NCBI GenBank assembly: GCA_963971575.1 | Contig: OZ020616.1 | Span: forward strand, 19,727,535 to 19,791,534 | DNA: 64,000 nt | DNA from: Liopterus haemorrhoidalis | Lineage: Eukaryota > Arthropoda > Insecta > Coleoptera > Dytiscidae | Direction: 5' to 3' | In this document: positions 34,031-44,977 of the stretch, one piece after another | Layout: every line of letters begins with the position of its first letter | Numbering within the stretch: the first letter of the stretch is position 1 | The notes under the pieces: model-generated | Database searches by the model: none | The model's input: the letters and a program-made list of their open reading frames with translations, nothing else | Told to the model about the DNA's origin: nothing | Translations under genes and position numbers: made by a program

Positions 34031-34205
34031 AGGGCTAAAAACACAGGTGACAAAGTTAGTAAGAGCGTTACAAGAAGTATGTGGTACTGTTGATGCCTTT
34101 ATATGGACAACACGCGCAAGAGTTCTGGCTAGCGGAGTCAGTCCAACACCGTCCACGCTGTGAATAACAACTGGTAAGTCCCGCCAAAGTGCGTAGTTCA
34201 TTATT
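34030..34205. other. GC-richer patch open on both strands
   Basis: Plus strand after an ACACAG: VTKLVRALQEVCGTVDAF then IWTTRARVLASGVSPTPSTL and a stop, followed by ACTG|GTAAGT. The minus strand is also open (MNYALWRDLPVVIHSVDG...). The 3' splice site lacks a pyrimidine tract. It could be an old exon or a transposon piece; no family is recognised. Confidence 0.25.
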
Positions 34206-34754
34206 TTACTAACAATTTTTAACTAAAACCCCAAATAGAGGATGATGTCCACAAAATTCAAATTTTACCAATAACAAAAATCATACAAAATTTTTATCAA
34301 GTGCAAAAAGTGTTTAGAAATTAAGTTTTTGGCGCAATTTTTTGTCTAAAAATCATGTTTCAACATCTCTTTTTGTTGTGAATGTATTTTTGAGGCCAAA
34401 ATCCAATTTTTTTCCAAAATCTGAGCTATTTGTGTGTAAAATTCAACAGGTGGTTACCGCCAAAATTAGTTGACATAAAAATAAACTATGATAGCTGCCA
34501 AATTGATGTAATATACAGTGGTTGTCAAACAGTGAAGCGCGACTTAAGGCTATACTTCAAGGACATTAGAGTTTAAAATGAGCAAAAGGCGTCTGATTAA
34601 TAAATTACGGCAAATTGTAATAATTTTATTTTTTAATTATCTTAGATATAGAGAAAAATGTGTTTCTGTACTATAAAGATTGTTTATATGCATTCATTGC
34701 TCGAATTTAGTTGTCAGTTTACAATAGTGACAGTTGACACACTGCGGTGACCTG
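34206..34754. other. No recognisable gene
   Basis: CAGTGGTTGTCAAACAGTGAA (34517) is a solitary hAT-type end. Confidence 0.45.
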
Positions 34755-35290
34755 AGGTTAAGGGACATGAATTTAGCGTGACGTTTCGACCTAACCGGTA
34801 TTAATTATTTTCATTTATAAGTTGTTATTCATTTTTTGAGTCAATCACTAAGCTTAGTGCTGATTTGCTCAATATCGGAAGGTGAAAATTCCGAGGAATT
34901 TGACCACTGACGCTATATGAAAGACACGTGGTTGGCGTGACGTTTCGACCGGTCATATTATCCCTGTATAGGCAGGCATTAATTATTTTTATGTTTTAAC
35001 TATTCGAGACTGTGTCCAATCACTGATCTGATTTGCTCGATATCGAAAGGCGAATATTCTGAGAAATTTGACCACTGGCGCTATATGTAAGCCACGTGGT
35101 TGGCGTGACGTTTCGACCGGTCCTAGTATCCATGTACAAAAATGTACTCTTTTTAAGTATTAATTACTGATTTGCTCTCTTAGCTTATTTGCATAGTATG
35201 GCAAGATAAAATGGCAAGTTTCCGGGAACTGAACTCGCGTCCCTGCTCTTCGTAGGCAATTATTTTACTACGGAGCCATGGCAGCTTATT
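34755..35290 (-). mobile_element. SINE C with tandemly repeated tail
   Basis: The tRNA-like head is at 35200-35285: minus-strand ATGGCTCCGTAGTAAAA for box A, GCGAGTTCAGTTCCCGG for box B. Downstream on the minus strand the tail CCGGTCGAAACGTCACGCCA occurs near 35110 and 34940, with a degenerate third copy near 34790. The units are about 165 bp apart and separated by TGATTTGCTCGATATCGAAA-type sequence. Copies at 39905-40115 and 60205-61090 have one tail. Confidence 0.7.
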
Positions 35291-35387
35291 GTTACGAGAT
35301 TAAAATACACAAAAATACTAATTTTAAAACTTGAATTTTTATAATTATTTTGCTATAATTTTCCCGCCAAAACAATTAAAATATATA

Positions 35388-36492
35388 GGTAGTTCTCGAT
35401 TTACGAACATTCAATTTACGAATATTCACTTTACCAAACACGGCTGAAAGCTAATAATTTATTTTTTTAAACATTTATTTTGATTAAATATTTTGGTATT
35501 TCTTTGCAGGTGCAATACTAATTCGATTTTTACTACTGTGTTTATATTGTACATATAATACATTCACGATTTTTCGTCTGCTTAATAGGCTATGATTTTT
35601 TTTTTTTTTTTTTGTTGGTAATTAAATGATTTACATTTAAAATTAAATATATTGCCAGTGCTGCCGAATGAATATTTCTAATATTTCACATAAGTGATAT
35701 TTTAGAATCAAAATTATTAAATTTATTTTATTTTTTATGAATTTTATTTTATTTTCACATGTCTAGTTATATTTCGGGGCTACCAACAAAAATGTCACTC
35801 TAACATGGCCTACTCAAATGAGGAAACATCGTGCATGAATTATGTATATATATATATATTAATGTTTATATAATATTTTTTTATGTTTTATTGTTTTTTA
35901 CACAAAAAAAGTTGTTTGTATATCCAAATTTTCAAATTAAATTAAAGTTGTTCACTTAATTATTTCTCTTTTACATCTGACATAAAAAACACAAATACCA
36001 CGTCGCTCAATAAGTCTCCAGTCTAACTAAGAAAAACATTGTTTTTTTAGAGTCATAAATCATTCCAACGCACCTAAAATTAAAAAATTAAAATTAATTA
36101 ATTAATTTAAATTCAGCATACCAATCAGTATTAGTTGATTTGCCTGGTGCAGAGTCTCTATAACGCTTATCAAGCCACTGCTTGGCTTCAACAGTATTTT
36201 TTTCCCATCAAAAAACAATGTTTAATCAACACACGAAATTCTTTTTTATCCATTCTTTTGAAAATTACAAAATTGGAGTTACTCAAACCACTGTAACCTC
36301 TAAACTAATTGTCAGAATGTCATGAAATTTTCACACGTATCGTTTGAATGTTAGTACTATCCAGAAATCATATGGGTATGTCAACAGTGTTGCCATATAT
36401 ATGTCAGACCGGAGACTTATTGAGTGAAGTGTTACATATGTAACGAATAAGTCCTAGAATCGGAGCTTGTTCGTAAATCGAGAATTATCTGC
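35388..36492. mobile_element. pogo/Tigger-like MITE with a mariner inserted
   Basis: GGTAGTTCTCGATTTACGAAC at the left and GTTCGTAAATCGAGAATTATC at the right are inverted repeats next to TA. TTCTCGATTTACGAA-type ends recall Tigger/pogo. No transposase remains. A separate element (35998-36432) is nested inside. Confidence 0.65.
35998..36432 (-). mobile_element. Internally deleted mariner with N-terminal coding remnant
   Basis: Ends CACGTCGCTCAATAAGTCTC and GAGACTTATTGAGTGAAG are inverted, with TA on each side. On the minus strand an ATG at 36253 starts MDKKEFRVLIKHCFLMG, the first helix-turn-helix of a mariner transposase. A seventh A in the run at 36195-36201 shifts the frame; the next phase continues NTVEAKQWLDKRY and then SAPGKST...DWYAEFK, close to the family. 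The sequence then stops matching, so the catalytic domain is deleted. It is a non-autonomous derivative whose parent must have been active elsewhere. Confidence 0.85.
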
Positions 36493-36539
36493 ATAACAAA
36501 ATTATTAGAATGTGGGTTCTTCAAGATGACTTGCATCTA

Positions 36540-37705
36540 GAGTTACCAGATCATAGAATACAAAAAAAGAGTACATGTACTTTTTTTTTAAATTTCAAGT
36601 TTTAAAAATTAAAATTCTTATGTGTAATATAAATAATAAATACTATAATAAAACAACCGAAGTACTAATAACAAGATAGCACTTATAATAAAGTAGATAT
36701 TGCAAAGTTTACCTTAAAATGAGTGTGTCTCATTTAACAGGGAATGTGTAGGGATTTTGAAAACAACAAGACAAACGACTTCGGTTAAATAAGGCCAAAT
36801 TATCACTATAACTGGTACATTGAATGACATTTCTTTTTAATAATAAAAAGCCACTGGTTTCTTAAGAAAAAAACTAACTGAAAAATAGTCAGTAATTTTT
36901 TTGTACACCACAGGAGAGTAATCAAAAAGGTAACTCAAGAAAGTTTTTTTTTTAGAATCTTAAGATTTTCATTAACAAGAGTTATAGACGAAAATTAAAT
37001 TTGACTTATTCAAATACACTAGTTACAGTGATACTTTGACCTAATTTAACCGAGTCGTATCTCTTGAAGTTTTCGAGATCTCCATACATTCCCTATTACA
37101 TAGAACACCCAGTGCATGTATTGGGTTGTTACAAGTCCGTTCGTTTTTTTTTTTCACCTTTTATTTAATAAAATATACATTCTCAAATAAACTTTTATTA
37201 TCAAATGTACTGTCCATTATTTTCTATCACTTTGGACAAACGCTCAGACAATTTGATAATGCCATCTCTCCAGAAAGTTCCGTCTTTGCTCTCGAAAAAT
37301 CTGTACAGGTGAATTTTGATATCGTCCAAAGATGCGAAACTTTTTCCGTTAAGGGAATTTTGTAGAGAGCGGAACAAATGGTAGTCGGAGCATATGGTTC
37401 AGACATCGCACCATCCGACTACCATTTGTTCTGTTTTCTACAAAATTCCCTTAACGGAAAAAATGTCGCATCTGTGGACGATATCAAAATTCACAGATTT
37501 TTCGAGAGCAAAAACGAAACCTTCTGGAGAGATGGCATTATGAAATTGTCTGAGCGTTTGTCCAAAGTGATAGAAAATAATGGACAGTACATTTGATAAT
37601 AAAAGTTTTTTTTAGAATGTATATTTTTGTGAATAAAAGGTGAAAAAAGAAAAAACGAACGGACTTATGTAACCCAATACTTTTAAAATACGTCCATCTG
37701 GTCAC
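36540..37705. mobile_element. Element with GGTGACCAGA-type ends
   Basis: GTTACCAGATCATAGAATAC at the left and the complement of GTCCATCTGGTCACCCTA at the right are diverged inverted repeats. AAAGAGTACATGTACTTTT near the left end recurs at 53655. The palindromic mariner (37121-37677) sits just inside the right end. Superfamily unassigned. Confidence 0.5.
37121..37677. mobile_element. Palindromic mariner: two 3' ends joined head to head
   Basis: Ends TTGGGTTGTTACAAGTCCG and CGGACTTATGTAACCCAA with TA at 37119-37120 and 37678-37679. 37121-37389 is the inverted repeat of 37414-37677 around a 24-nt spacer. The right arm (plus) encodes the mariner C-terminus: APSDYHLFCFLQNSLNGKN, then FWRDGIMKLSERLSKVIENN and a stop. 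The left arm encodes the same on the minus strand, with more mismatches. Neither arm has the N-terminal or first catalytic parts. The complete ends could still be recognised by a transposase in trans. Confidence 0.88.
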
Positions 37706-38095
37706 CCTACGGTGTTTAATTTATTTGGCACGGCATATAATCGTATTTGAAACCCGAAAGATTATGGAATGTAAGATCCGTAAGATGATAAACACAAGAT
37801 TTGAAAACTAATGCAGCTAAGTTTGGCATTTGATTTTGGAACTGGTAATATTGCCACCGGAAGGTAACAGACAGAAATCGTTGCTAGACTCTGTATACTA
37901 TCTGAATTACAACGGTGAATAAATTCACACATATGAAGAGCCTAGAGGCTTATAAGACGGTTATCAACAGAACAAAGGGATGCCGAATCAATCCCCGTTC
38001 CATAAACTTATTATTAGGTTATTGTATCAACTCATCCTTTAATTTAAAATTTGCTGAGATTCCCGTATTCGTTCGGAGGCAAAACTGTCATAGAT
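37706..38095. other. No recognisable gene
   Basis: Nothing recognised; the 60-codon frame at 37915-38097 has no signature. Confidence 0.45.
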
Positions 38096-39260
38096 GATCG
38101 TCCACAGCCCCCCAATATTAATTTTATAGAAAATGTTCACTTATTTATTCTAAAAACCGTTTGTTATACACTTGTTTTCTGTTAAATAAATAATAGGTCT
38201 GTTCTTCTCGCTACCTTGCGTCTACGGTTTACGGCGGCGTCAATATTTTCTGTTCGTTTGAATTGGCAGTTTGGCTTAAATTCTTACAGCCGCAGTAATA
38301 AATTTAACGCCGCGTCTATACAGCCGCGTCTTACATTAAGACGCAAGGTAGCGAAAAAAACAGACCTAATAAGTGAGATATTTCAAGTTTATAGGTAGCC
38401 CCTCCCCCAAATATTGAATATAGAAAGATACAATATGAGAAAGAATCGTTTCTTCATTTTAAACAATATTTTATAGTCCTTCTTGCTATAGATTGTCATT
38501 GGCATCCCCTCACAACTTGACAAATATTTATCCAAAATACATAGAATAAAAAATGTCTTATTTTAGACAATTTTTGTCGTATACGTTTTTGCTGTTAAAT
38601 CAATAATAAGTGTCATATTTCGAGATTTTTTATTAGCGTCTTGCCGAAATCCCCCTAGAAAGAACGGAAATTTTGAGGTGCCATACAGTCTGTGTAGCAA
38701 GCCTGGGGCTGCAAGTAACTAAGGCCCGAAGGTCTCGCGGTTTGGGGGGAAGAAGTCTTGGGGCCCAAGATATAAAAATGTATGTACATTTGTTGGCGGA
38801 GTATACATTTGCGGGGGGGGGGAGGTGATTTGATAGGCAGGAGTTCAAATCCTATGTCAAATAATTATTTATATAAATTACAGGTTTTGCTTAGCTATAA
38901 ACTGTAGATGCCTTTCTGTGTTGGCTAAAAAATGGACGTAAAACTGACCATATCATACCTGAATGTACAGATTGTAAATATGGCCATGAAACCTGGAAAT
39001 AGCAGGCCTGGGCCCACCTCGAGCTATCACGTCAATGATGATGATATAGTTTATGTTCGAATCCCGGTTTTGTTCTGGCATCATACCAAATTACGCGACA
39101 ATATACCCAGCTATTTTTTCGTGAACCTCAGACAAAAAAACAGATGATTTTTTTGTGGATCATCATCTTATAATCACCTAAAATGTATAGAAGCTGTGGG
39201 AACGTATAGAAACGTAGAGATGTGGAAAAAAAAACTGACATAGCGTCCAATTTTATTTAC
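38096..39260. repeat. Family J satellite-like repeat, second locus
   Basis: J units at about 38100-38390 (interrupted by the MITE below), 38390-38520 and 38520-38650. The J tail is at 39055-39200 (GTTCGAATCCCGGTTTTGTT, GGCATCATACCAAATTACGC). Between, 38640-39050 is unassigned and includes a G-run at 38812-38821. Confidence 0.6.
38195..38367. mobile_element. MITE P with AGGTCTGTT ends, AAT duplication
   Basis: AGGTCTGTTCTTCTCGCTAC and GTAGCGAAAAAAACAGACCT are inverted repeats of about 30 bp. AAT occurs on both sides, and family J units elsewhere give the empty site (AAATAATAAGTG). A 3-bp target suggests a Harbinger relative. Confidence 0.75.
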
Positions 39261-39904
39261 GTAAGTTACAGAACTGAACTTTTAGAATCGCTTTTATCAA
39301 ATCTTTATTATAACACAGAAGAGTTTAGTGTCAGCTAGGTTATTTTGACGTTCAAAATTTGAAATATTAAAAAATTATGACCATAACTTAGAGGTTATGG
39401 GCTGTATTTTATGGAAAAGACACAGGTGGAATCCTAAAGTAGGGTACAGTTACAAAATAATCATACTTCGGCGCAAACAATTACATGTTGTTCAACAGAC
39501 AAACATGAAATTTTTAATCCCTTTAGGCATTAATTGCCAATGACATTTGAGTGTCTAAAAATTGACATTTTTGTCCTAGAGGCTACCAATTTAAGTTCTC
39601 AGTTCTTTTGGTAATACTACGTATAGTATATACATAATATATAAGATAGCGAATGTAAAGTCTACTGTATTAATAATAAAAATTAATGTGAAGTATGGAT
39701 TTTTAGACATTTCAGGATTTTGTAGTGCCATTTTTTGAGTACATATTTAACTCGCTTCGAAAACATTTTTTAAATTAATTTACATCTGTTAATTTAAATA
39801 TTAGCCATCAGGTTGAACTTAAATTAAACCTCAAATGAACTATTTTTTCATAAATCCAAATATTCGATATCTTCGGTTATTTGTTTCTAAACCTCCGTCA
39901 TTAA
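39261..39904. other. No gene; eroded H1 3' end
   Basis: 39674-39735 (TTAATGTGAAGTATGGATTT, CATTTCAGGATTTTGTAG) is a decayed H1 3' end on the minus strand. Otherwise nothing recognised. Confidence 0.45.
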
Positions 39905-40115
39905 ATAAATGCCACGTGGTCAGCATGACGTTTCGATTGGTCGTAATATCCCTGTAAAAGCAGGTACTTAGTGATCAAAGTAATAAATATTTGAGACTAA
40001 GGCGACCCGTGAACTAATTACACAGTATCGGAAAATGAAAATTCCGGTGTCCAAGATTTGAACCAGTGTCCTTGCGCTCTACAGGCTGCCGTCTTACCAC
40101 AGAGTTACGACAACT
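39905..40115 (-). mobile_element. SINE C, single-tail copy
   Basis: Head on the minus strand: GTAACTCTGTGGTAAGACGG (box A-like), CTGGTTCAAATCTTGG (box B). The tail has GGAATTTTCATTTTCCGATA and ends AATCGAAACGTCATGCTGAC CACGTGGC. Confidence 0.75.
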
Positions 40116-40477
40116 AAGTATTAAAAATAATTGTATATATTTTCGTATACATCGACTTTGGCTCTAATAGCCGACATTACGTAATTACAAGGGTTTTAAC
40201 ATAATTTTAAAACAATTTAAGAGTACAACTCAGCCAGTGGCGTACACTTTATACTTTCGTGGGATTAAGTGGGTTTGAGGAAGATAAATGTAAGTTTTAA
40301 AATGATACATGGCAATTATAGTTTTCTTTTTTTTTACACGTAGCATACATTGGTAAAGACTATGCATTAATGTCCATGAACGCAGTCTTAAGTACGTGTT
40401 GCCATAGCAGTGATAGGTCTTAAATTTGAAACCAAATCGCACCGTTTAATTTATTTAAAAATTTGTTTTATAAAATG

Positions 40478-40662
40478 TATAAGCTTTACCAAACCTTTAA
40501 GCACACCTAAATAGAATTTTTATTTTAGTAAGTTGTCACGAGCTGACTTTTTAACAACTGAAGTGAGCTTTTGGTAAAGAAAATTATCAAAATCCTCATT
40601 TAAACGTTAAAAGTTACTAGTTTTCAAAATCTAGTTCCGCTTAAATAAAAGAAACAGACTAT
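40478..40662 (-). mobile_element. Family D short MITE
   Basis: TACCAAACCTTTAAGCACAC at the left, AAAATCTAGTTCCGCTTAAA then AAAAGAAACAGACTATA at the right. Shares TTGTCACGAGCT with 31924-32113 and 56230-56270. Confidence 0.7.
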
Positions 40663-40719
40663 ATATAAAAATGGTATTAAATGATTGACAACAAAAATAT
40701 AGGTATATATATATTTTTT

Positions 40720-41060
40720 TATTTTAAGCACTTTTTTACATATAGGTACATTTTGTTGTAATATAAATAATAAGTCAGATATTTCACGTTTTAAATTGCG
40801 CCTCTTGTAGCCCCCCCCCCCCCCCGAGCGATACATTTTAAATGTCCTGTAACTCATATTCGAATCCCTGTTTTATTCTGTCATCATGCCAAATTACGTG
40901 AAAATATATTCAGCCATTTTCATCCTTCTGTTTTTATACCGTGTCAAACAGACAGATAGTCCAACATTGATTGTTTGGTCTTAAAATCACCTGAACCGCT
41001 TAGAAACACCGTATGAAACTGTAAAATTAAAATAAAAACGGATAAATACTCTAATTTTAT
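40720..41060. repeat. Family J unit with tail
   Basis: One J unit (GTAATATAAATAATAAGTCAG), a run of 19 C at 40811-40829, then the J tail (TGTCATCATGCCAAATTACG, TATTCAGCCATTTTCATCC). Confidence 0.6.
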
Positions 41061-41510
41061 TTATAAAAAACCAGATGAGGAAACAAAAAGCCATTCAAAA
41101 CACCCTATAAAAATAAAATTTAAGTAAATTTTATACGATTTTTACCGGTCTTTGGGAAATTTTCAAAAAAATTGAAAATTATGGAATATTAGAATAGACC
41201 TGTAAAGTGATTTTTTAAATAAATATTAGGCAGTTTTCATACACACTGGCATATTTTGTAAATTTCGTTATGATTTTGGCAATAAATACTTAATTATAAT
41301 TGTACATTTTAAAATTTACGTCATTGTGACGTAACTGCCGCTAGCATAAGTTCTTCATATTAGTAATCGATGTACGTTTATTATCTCACTCTCGACTGCC
41401 TGAGCAGTCATGTTAACTCTTGCTAATATTGTCAAACATAAAATTTGTTGTTTATTTCATTTATATTTTGATCTGTTTTAAAAATAAACTAAAATGAAAA
41501 AATAATGGGT
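41061..41510. other. No recognisable gene
   Basis: AT-rich; nothing recognised. Confidence 0.45.
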
Positions 41511-41697
41511 ATAATCTGTCTCAATTTGTAATACGAAACTAGATCTGGTTACTTTGGTGACTGTTGTGGTGTAAACAGACTTTGCCGTATCCATGTGAAC
41601 CAATACTATGACAATATTTTAAATGTATTGTCAATATACAACATAAAAAATGAACTTTCACTGTTAGTTCCGTATTACAAAATAAGACAGATAATAT
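41511..41697. mobile_element. Short MITE N
   Basis: TAATCTGTCTCAATTTGTAA and ATTACAAAATAAGACAGATA are inverted repeats of about 35 bp flanked by TA. Only copy seen here. Confidence 0.65.
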
Positions 41698-41867
41698 CAT
41701 CGACGTCATTTGCGCACATATTAATCTAAGACGCTCCTGTGGCCAGCTACGTCACTAAAGGGAGGCGTTTGAAACTATTTAATGCTTAATAATTAATCAC
41801 TTTCCTATGGAATAAGATTTTTTTTTCATTTTTTCTGAATGCTATTCTTTGAGGTGAAAATATAGGC

Positions 41868-42465
41868 TATTCCAAACCTTTAGGCGGAACTAGATTTTGC
41901 AATCTAGGAACTTTTGTAGTTTGATTCGAGCTTTTGACCATTTTGGTTCAATCAGTCAATCAATCATGTGCCATATCTGGTGCAGACGTCGGCAACCATG
42001 GAACACCACAAATTTCTGTTGTCCACACAATTCACTAAACTTTTAAATGATTTTGTTTCCGTGTCACTTATTATATTATCAATAATTGTTGTTCTTTTAC
42101 GTTCTCTTTCTCTCCTTCCACTTATTTTTCCACTACAAATATCCCATTCTATACCCCTTTGGAGGATTATATTTCCGAAAAAATTTATCTGTTGTCTTTT
42201 TATTTTGCTCATAATTTGCCATTTTGGTTTGTAAATCATACATTTTTAGGTTAAAATTAATATCATTATAAAATGTCATTTTCATTACATTTTTATTTTT
42301 TGTGTCATATTTAATACAAATGTCTCATTTCTTAAATTCTTACATTTTCCAAAAATTAAAAAATGTAATATTTATTTTATTTTTTTAATAAATGATTAAC
42401 AATAAATGCCAACATGAAAAATGAAATAACCTAGCCAAGCTCTGTTTTCCTGACAAGTCTATTAT
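41868..42465 (+). mobile_element. Family D long MITE interrupted by a LINE
   Basis: Left end TAGGCTATTCCAAACCTTTA. It resumes after the LINE with GTAAATCATACATTTTTAGG and runs to AATAACCTAGCCAAGCTCTG. The terminal right repeat is eroded. Confidence 0.75.
41949..42218 (-). pseudogene. 5'-truncated LINE, ORF2 C-terminus
   Basis: The minus strand encodes the end of a non-LTR retrotransposon ORF2: SKIKRQQINFFGNIILQ, GKISGRRERERKRTT and NLWCSMVADVCTRYGT-stop. This matches the FFGHI...GKIxGKRxRGRxR...MIADVC...G ending of insect RTE/Jockey-like LINEs. After the stop a (TGAT)n tail (TGATTGATTGATTGA) forms the 3' end. CCATTTTGGTT is duplicated exactly on both sides (41938-41948, 42219-42229) within family D sequence. 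Reverse transcriptase and endonuclease are missing because of 5' truncation. The frame extends into MITE sequence at its start, so the apparent N-terminal MIYKPKW is not LINE. Confidence 0.88.
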
Positions 42466-42483
42466 AATGTATTAACAAAGACC

Positions 42484-42608
42484 CCGCCGACCGGCGTAGC
42501 ATAGTGGTAACACATGTGCTCTGCGTTTCTACGGTCTCGGGTTCGAATCCCGTTCAGGCATGGAATTTTTCAAAAAAATAAGAGTTGTCCTGGCTAATTG
42601 CCGCAACT
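42484..42608 (+). mobile_element. tRNA-derived SINE S2, copy 1
   Basis: Box A GTAGCATAGTGGTAACAC, box B GGGTTCGAATCCCG, then TTCAGGCATGG and the tail TTGTCCTGGCTAATTGCCGC. Flanks ACAAAGACC/ACAAAGGCC (8 of 9) are a likely target duplication. Near-identical copy at 63158-63280. Confidence 0.85.
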
Positions 42609-42617
42609 ACAAAGGCC

Positions 42618-43129
42618 ATTTAAATTAAAAAAACTAAAAAAAGACACCAATTCTATAGATACAAAATTCGAAAAACTCTTTATTATATTGTTGTTTGTGG
42701 GTAAAAAAAAAATAAAACAATATTTATAAGTTGACATTTTAATCAAAAGGCATGTTTTCCAAACATCACTACTTGCTTCCCGCTACAATAATATGTATTT
42801 AAATTAGATATATTATTAGTAATAATTGTATTAATACAAAATGTAAGAAACTACAGAAAATTTTAAGAAATTCTATCTTTTACTATTGAAAAGAGCCGCA
42901 CTTCTTCCACCTAAGAGCCGCATGCAGCTCTAGTTTCCGACTGAAATAAACAGATATACTTCTAGCGGACGAAAAAATTCTTGTCAAAAAAAAAAAACAC
43001 TCTTACATAAATATATTATTAAAAAATTGCTAAAAAATATTCAAATTATTTAATAAACACTTCTCCACCCCAAAAAAACTCAATCGCCCCCCCAATTAAA
43101 ACCAAAATACATCTCATTAACATGCAACC
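42618..43129. other. No recognisable gene
   Basis: AAGAGCCGCACTTC...AAGAGCCGCATGCAGCTC at 42890-42930 is a short hAT-like direct repeat; otherwise nothing. Confidence 0.4.
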
Positions 43130-43450
43130 TATATTCACAGTGTCCATCTGCAACAAACTTCCCTTCTAACTCGTCCCCAGGCGTCGCGACGACCTCCATC
43201 AACATCCCTAATCATCCCTCTAACCATCACAGACACCCGGAGGCGGTTGTTGGACCATTGGGGGCGGTAAGTCGGCGGCAGTTTAGATTGAGATATACAG
43301 GTGCGCGAGATATAACCCCTCGCACGTCTTGAACACCGCAGAGTTCGCGGTGTCCGCGAGAGCAACTAAGAGGGGAGATGGAAGAGAGAGATGCTGAATA
43401 GGGGGTCATCACACCCACCGTTTGGTGATCTAGACGCCTACTTCGGTGAC
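43130..43450. other. GC-richer patch, unidentified
   Basis: Markedly less AT-rich than its surroundings. Minus-strand frames (for example SHRSRRLDHQTVGVMTPYS) stay open for 76-98 codons, but both strands are open and no domain is recognised. It could be a decayed retroelement or exon. Confidence 0.25.
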
Positions 43451-44566
43451 TCATAAGAAAGTTTTTGGAGTTTAGTTTAAATTCAATTTGAAATTTTGAA
43501 GAAAAAAAAAACATTACTACCAAAAATATATATTTATATTATCTGTGTTAATAAAATTGGAGACTATATCTGTTTTTTTTTATTTTTTCGGTTTAAAAAT
43601 GCATAGAATGATGTTTGTCGAAAATGTGCTCCTTTATGGTCAAAATGGGCAGAAACCGAAAAAAGTGCGAAAATTTAGTAGTTTTTGAAAGATTCAAAAG
43701 TGTTCCGGAGGGCTGCCGAGGTCGAAAACTTGGATTTTGCATATCAGGCACACCCCATACAAGAAAAAAAAAACGAAACTAACTACCCCCACTTAATGCA
43801 ACTTTCGCCCTATAATCATGACAAGGTTACTGGACTATTGAAGATGGCTAACAAAATTATTTATCAATTAAATATTTTTTGTTCTACGATATGTACTTTT
43901 TTATTTGGATGAATATTTGGGAATTTACGAGGGGACGCCAACTAAAATCTTCAAATAACTTACTTACTATTTACTTTATAGCGAATATGTAACGAAAATT
44001 CTTTAAAGTAACAAATAAACCATTTTAATTCTATGCACTTTTTCAATTGGAATACTATTTTGGGAGTTAAGTGGGATGCTCCCTAAATACTTGAAATATA
44101 TCTAGGTTATAATATATTTATGTTATAGTATAAATACATATAACAAAAAGCGTTCAAAGAACAGGTTCCTCAACTAATATTATATATACATCCTTTGGCA
44201 ACGTTTAATTATTTTTCTTTTGCAGATTTAGTTTCAATTATGGAGAATTCGGTAAAAGGTTATTTGAGATTCTTTGCTGTAGCACATTTTGTTAAGTAAA
44301 AGGTTCCGAAATGAATCGCTTGGTAAAGTTTCAGAATATTGAACAAGTTTTTCATTTACGAATCCTTTACCTTTATTTGTGTTTCACCAAATAATAGTCT
44401 ACTATTCAATATATCACATGATACATGGGTAATACAGTTAATCCTCGTATAACACGGTACTACTATAGCATAGTTTTGTACGGTTAGAAAATTGTCGACA
44501 GGAGGAGAAGAAAGGTCAATATTCTGGCAGGCGATAGTATAGGTAATTTTAAGCAAAAAATTTAAA

Positions 44567-44607
<41 letters not shown>

Positions 44608-44977
44608 CCTATTCCATAAGATTTCGGAAATACAGCTATTTGAATGTAGACAAAATGTTTTTGGTTCGAAACAAATTAAGTTTCATATGAGCTATTCGTT
44701 TAAAATTCCATGTTTCTTTATAAAGAGTCAATATTTTAGAAGATAAAGATTTATGTACATTAAAAGAATTTTTTTTTTTCTCCATCGAAAATAATATTGT
44801 TTGAAGACGTTTCATCTAGTTTACTAGTTACTCGCTGGCGAGTAAAGTCGGGCACGAGTGAGCGAGGTGTCGATTACACACAGTTAGTAAACTCGCTTAC
44901 TCGTTCAATAGAGGTACCACGGCAATTTATGTTTCTATGCTTGAAACGCGTTGTTTTCCGAGTGTTGCCTCTATATT
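43451..44977. other. No recognisable gene
   Basis: A (TA)n/(TG)n microsatellite lies at about 44570-44608. 44800-44960 is less AT-rich and open on the plus strand, unassigned. Confidence 0.4.

Noticed and set aside
41968..42234. 88-codon plus frame
   Set aside because: Antisense to the LINE ORF2 C-terminus, which has clear family motifs and a target duplication.
42484..42608. Genuine tRNA gene
   Set aside because: Box A and B are good, but acceptor-stem pairing is absent, a conserved non-tRNA tail follows, and a near-identical copy exists at 63158-63280; a SINE fits better.
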